Assembly: GCA_944390995.1 (NCBI GenBank)
Contig: CALXSA010000016.1
Span: forward strand, 1 to 24,908
Direction of reading: 5' to 3'
DNA: 24,908 nucleotides
Source: an uncultured Clostridia bacterium
GTDB lineage: Bacteria; Bacillota_A; Clostridia; TANB77; CAG-508
Shown here piece after piece: positions 22,693 to 24,908 of the stretch. How positions within the stretch are numbered: position 1 is the first letter of the stretch; every line of letters starts with the position of its first letter. The position numbers were made by a program, and so were the translations under genes. The notes beneath the pieces are model-generated. The model saw nothing but the letters and a program-made list of their open reading frames with translations, searched no databases and was not told the origin of the DNA.

Positions 22693-22893
22693 ATGAAAGA
22701 AGGTTTACATCCAAACTATACAGAAGCAACAATTACATGTGCTTGTGGAAATGTTATGAAAACAAATTCAACAAAACCAGAAATGAAAGTTGATGTTTGT
22801 TCAAAATGTCATCCATATTGGACAGGAAATCTTAAAAGAGAAACAACAGGCGGTAGAGCAGATAGATTTAAGAAAAAATATGGACTTAACTAA
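22693..22893 (+). CDS. rpmE: 50S ribosomal protein L31 (zinc-binding type)
   Basis: The 66-residue L31 sits at the subunit interface of the ribosome. It opens [20 protein letters not shown] and carries the CxC and CxxC cysteines ([14 protein letters not shown]) of the zinc-containing C+ form, so the protein also stores zinc. AAAGGAGAGG precedes the ATG. It is followed at once by an intrinsic terminator. A longer frame that overlaps it on the same strand is not real in this part. Confidence 0.97.
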   Translation: MKEGLHPNYTEATITCACGNVMKTNSTKPEMKVDVCSKCHPYWTGNLKRETTGGRADRFKKKYGLN

Positions 22894-22905
22894 TTTGCAA
22901 AAACA

Positions 22906-22933
22906 GGATAGCGTATATGGCTATTCTTTTTTT
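22906..22933 (+). terminator. rpmE terminator
   Basis: GGATAGC (22906-22912) pairs with GCTATTC (22920-22926) with one G-U, followed by seven T (22927-22933). Confidence 0.75.
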
Positions 22934-23008
22934 GTGCCATTTACAAAATTTGTGTATAGTTTTAGTAAAACCGGAAACAATAAGAAAAAATGTAATGCGG
23001 TTGATTGT

Positions 23009-23293
23009 ATGAGAAAAAAAGTTTATAAGGAATTAAATAGAAAATTGGACGACCTAAACTATGCCATGACTAAAAGCAAGTTTTTGGACTTAGTAGAACT
23101 TTTAGGCAATAGAAAAGAGCTATTTTGGAGAAACATTTGGTCAGGCATAGTAAAGGGCATAGGAATAGGTATTGGTGTGACGATAATTACAGCAATTATT
23201 TTAATCGTGCTCCAAAAAATTGTTACATGGAACATCCCTGTAATAGGCGAATATATAGCAGATATTGTAGACATAGTGCAGAATAGTAGGTAG
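23009..23293 (+). CDS. DUF5665 membrane protein
   Basis: A 94-residue protein. A basic/amphipathic N-terminus ends in KSKFLDLVELLGNRKELFWR, followed by a glycine-rich membrane segment (GIVKGIGIGIGVTIITAIIL) and the closing VTWNIPVIGEYIADIVDIV. These are the conserved blocks I know for DUF5665, a small Bacillota membrane family of unknown role. The open frame reaches back to 22790 inside rpmE, but the rpmE terminator interrupts that stretch and the family starts near here, so ATG 23009 is preferred despite a weak ribosome site. A promoter (TTGTGC 22932-22937, 17 bp, TATAGT 22955-22960) would serve it. Confidence 0.75.
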   Translation: MRKKVYKELNRKLDDLNYAMTKSKFLDLVELLGNRKELFWRNIWSGIVKGIGIGIGVTIITAIILIVLQKIVTWNIPVIGEYIADIVDIVQNSR

Positions 23294-23301
23294 GAAATTG
23301 G

Positions 23302-23344
23302 AAAAAATAAATAGAAAAAATTTGCTTTTTCTATTTATTTTTTT
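23302..23344. terminator. A/T hairpin terminator after the DUF5665 gene
   Basis: 23302-23319 (core AAATAAATAGAAAAA) pairs with a T-rich right arm from 23326, about 15-18 bp, running into a T-rich end. Confidence 0.75.
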
Positions 23345-23356
23345 GCAAACTTTTTA

Positions 23357-23390
23357 TATAATGTACAAGGAGATTTTTGCGAGCAAAAAT
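23357..23390 (+). promoter_or_regulatory. pgsA -10 element and leader hairpin
   Basis: TATAAT at 23357-23362 has no good -35. Just downstream, ATTTTTGC (23373-23380) and GCAAAAAT (23383-23390) form a tight hairpin in the leader. Confidence 0.4.
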
Positions 23391-23417
23391 AAATAAAAAA
23401 TGAGAGGAAGTAAATGC

Positions 23418-24017
23418 ATGAATTTAGCAAATAAACTTACATTATTCAGAATTATATTAGTACCTATTATTATAATCATACCGCTGTTTAACATACAAGG
23501 GTCATTGTGGGGGATACCGCTTACATATTTAATAATAGATGTAATCTTTATAATAGCATCTCTTACAGATAAATTGGATGGACATATTGCGCGTACGAGA
23601 AATCAAATAACAACATTTGGCAAATTCCTAGACCCAATTGCGGATAAAATTTTAGTGATAGTGGCGATGTTAATACTTGTTGAGGCGGGAAGAATTCCAG
23701 CGTGGATACCTGCTATTGTTGTAATTCGTGAGTTTATTGTGTCTGGATATAGATTAGTAGCAGTAGAGAAAAACGGAAAGGTAATTGCGGCAAGCATCTG
23801 GGGTAAAATAAAAACTTGCACACAAATGCTTGGAATAGTGTTAGCTTTTATTGATGTAAATAGTTTTGGAGCAATATTTAGTGGAAATTTAACAGGAGGA
23901 GCTTTTGTACTTAACTTATTTACAACTACTCTTTTAAGTATTTCAGTTATTGCAACTATATTCTCGGGTGTAAATTACTTAAAGGGCTGTAAGGAACTAT
24001 TCAAAGGTGAAATGTAG
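23418..24017 (+). CDS. pgsA: CDP-diacylglycerol-glycerol-3-phosphate 3-phosphatidyltransferase
   Basis: A 199-residue CDP-alcohol phosphatidyltransferase that makes phosphatidylglycerol phosphate in the membrane. The signature D-G-x2-A-R-x8-G-x3-D-x3-D is complete: D54, G55, A58, R59, G68, D72, D76. The N-terminus MNLANKLTLFRIILVPIIII is typical of PgsA and there are about six membrane helices. Among CDP-alcohol transferases the product cannot be proven, but this N-terminus and the REFIVSGYRL block favour PgsA. The ATG at 23418 follows AGAGGAAG; an ATG at 23400 precedes that site. Confidence 0.92.
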   Translation: MNLANKLTLFRIILVPIIIIIPLFNIQGSLWGIPLTYLIIDVIFIIASLTDKLDGHIARTRNQITTFGKFLDPIADKILVIVAMLILVEAGRIPAWIPAIVVIREFIVSGYRLVAVEKNGKVIAASIWGKIKTCTQMLGIVLAFIDVNSFGAIFSGNLTGGAFVLNLFTTTLLSISVIATIFSGVNYLKGCKELFKGEM

Positions 24018-24029
24018 AATTTTTGGGTG

Positions 24030-24063
24030 AGCTGTTTTTTTTGCTCCGTCCCCAAAAACAGCT
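24030..24063. repeat. short palindromic repeat, copy 2 (pair of 1100-1127); likely pgsA terminator
   Basis: AGCTGTTTTT (24030-24039) and AAAAACAGCT (24054-24063) flank the core TGCTCCGTCCC shared with 1100-1127. A rival fold pairs TTTTTGGG upstream with CCCCAAAAA. The T-rich left arm could terminate pgsA. Confidence 0.55.
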
Positions 24064-24087
24064 TAAAGGAAAGGGTGAATAATTAGA

Positions 24088-24908
24088 ATGGAATTAGAGC
24101 AGGCTAAGAAAAGGGTTGACGAGTTAATACCATTACTTAAATATTATACACAAATGTATTTTGATGATAAGCAGGTTGTTAGCGATTATGAATACGACAT
24201 GCTTATGAAGGAGCTTAAGGGAATAGAGAAGGAGTACCCTGAATTAATTAGGGAGGATTCGCCAACACAAAAAGTGGGTGCTAGTATAAAAAAGGGCTTT
24301 AAGAAGGTAACGCATGAGATTCCTTTGCAGAGTTTGCAAGATGTGTTTTCTTTTGATGAGGTTAGAGATTTTGACGAGAGGATGAAAAAGGCGGCAAGGG
24401 AAAATAATACGAAATTGGAGTATGTGGTGGAGACTAAAATAGATGGCTTGTCTGCTGCTTTGGAGTACAAAAATGGCGTGTTTGTAAGAGGTGCAACTAG
24501 AGGAGATGGAGTTGTTGGAGAAGATGTGACAGAAAACTTAAAAACTATAAAGACAATTCCTAAAAAGCTAAAGGAGCCTATTGACATTGTTGTTCGTGGT
24601 GAGGTGTTTATAGGCAAGGAGGAGTTTGAAAAGTTAAATTCAGAGAGGCTAGTAGATGAAGAAGAACAGTTTGCGAATGCTAGAAATGCAGCTGCGGGTT
24701 CGTTAAGACAGCTAGACAGCAAAATAACTGAAAAGAGACCTCTTGATATGTACATTTTTAATGTGCAGAAGTCAGAACAGGTTAAATTCGAGACGCATTA
24801 TGAGAGTTTGCTATATTTAGAGAAATTAGGTTTTAATGTAAAAAAAAAAAAAATACTTTGTAAAAATATAGATGAGGCATTGAAAGCAATTGAGAAAATA
24901 GGACAAGA
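24088..24908 (+). CDS. ligA: NAD+-dependent DNA ligase, N-terminal 273 codons (cut by window edge)
   Basis: The frame from ATG 24088 stays open to the right edge. It carries the LigA Ia and adenylation domains: YDxKQxVSDYEYDMLMKEL, then IPLQSLQDVFSFDE, the adenylation lysine in TKIDG (K117), GATRGDGVVGEDVTENL, RGEVFIGKEEFEKLN and ARNAAAGSLRQLD. It seals nicks in replication and repair. A run of 14 A (24840-24853) encodes lysines within the coding sequence and keeps the frame as written. A modest GGAAAGGG lies upstream. It is the first gene after pgsA and is probably separated by the palindrome at 24030-24063. Confidence 0.95.
   Translation, partial: MELEQAKKRVDELIPLLKYYTQMYFDDKQVVSDYEYDMLMKELKGIEKEYPELIREDSPTQKVGASIKKGFKKVTHEIPLQSLQDVFSFDEVRDFDERMKKAARENNTKLEYVVETKIDGLSAALEYKNGVFVRGATRGDGVVGEDVTENLKTIKTIPKKLKEPIDIVVRGEVFIGKEEFEKLNSERLVDEEEQFANARNAAAGSLRQLDSKITEKRPLDMYIFNVQKSEQVKFETHYESLLYLEKLGFNVKKKKILCKNIDEALKAIEKIGQ

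Noticed and set aside
22790..23008. Upstream part of the long frame ending at 23293
   Set aside because: It overlaps rpmE in another frame and runs through the rpmE terminator; family homology begins near 23009.
24840..24853. Frameshift in ligA at the A-run
   Set aside because: Translation continues in the same frame with sensible LigA sequence to the window edge.

Overview
The window is AT-rich DNA of the low-G+C Bacillota type, with A+T-rich wobble positions, strong AGGAGG-type ribosome binding sites and many TTGAAA-17-TATAAT promoters. Sporulation genes (spoVS, ytfJ/gerW, a dacF-type carboxypeptidase) and a flavodiiron protein point to an anaerobic spore-forming member of Clostridia, probably an uncultured gut lineage. 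The lineage is inferred from gene content only.

Left edge (1-540): the first 25 codons of a MobV/Pre-type relaxase run off the window on the minus strand. Behind it lies a recognisable MobV oriT (TAGTGTG/TTA between inverted arms) and seven back-to-back hairpins resembling a single-strand origin or extended oriT. This is the edge of a mobilizable element. From 540 to 1240 there is no gene, but there is a promoter, a possible structured transcript and a large terminator-like hairpin.

1247-8570: an AAA-ATPase/PD-(D/E)XK gene, then chromosomal housekeeping genes: metK, a membrane-anchored coiled-coil protein with an HD hydrolase, a G+C-richer orphan gene, a flavodiiron protein, ymdB and spoVS. 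Two perfect Spo0A boxes lie before spoVS. Three of these genes share an identical 14-nt leader.

8784-16281: an orphan membrane-anchored family-5 solute-binding protein, then recA (with a LexA-like box), recX, scpA, a ytfI-like DUF2953 gene, ytfJ and dacF. scpB is missing from its usual place after scpA. A 5'-truncated RelB/DinJ antitoxin remnant lies between ytfJ and dacF.

16425-22158: a GT-C glycosyltransferase converges on a VanW gene across a 35-bp-period inverted repeat array. An alpha/beta hydrolase, an acyltransferase with an HxxxDG motif and a DUF6320-like membrane protein follow and look like one lipid/ester module.

22235-24908: a previously untracked 53-residue membrane peptide gene with a fully consensus promoter, rpmE, a DUF5665 gene, pgsA, and the start of ligA, which runs off the right edge.

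The most novel signal is a pair of intergenic elements (13779-13851 and 22490-22562). They share loop and flanks, and each has a 15-bp stem. The two stems differ at five positions, every one compensated on the opposite arm, which is direct evidence of a conserved folded element. Several other short repeat families (10390/20022; 18150; 1100/24030) also fill the intergenic spaces.
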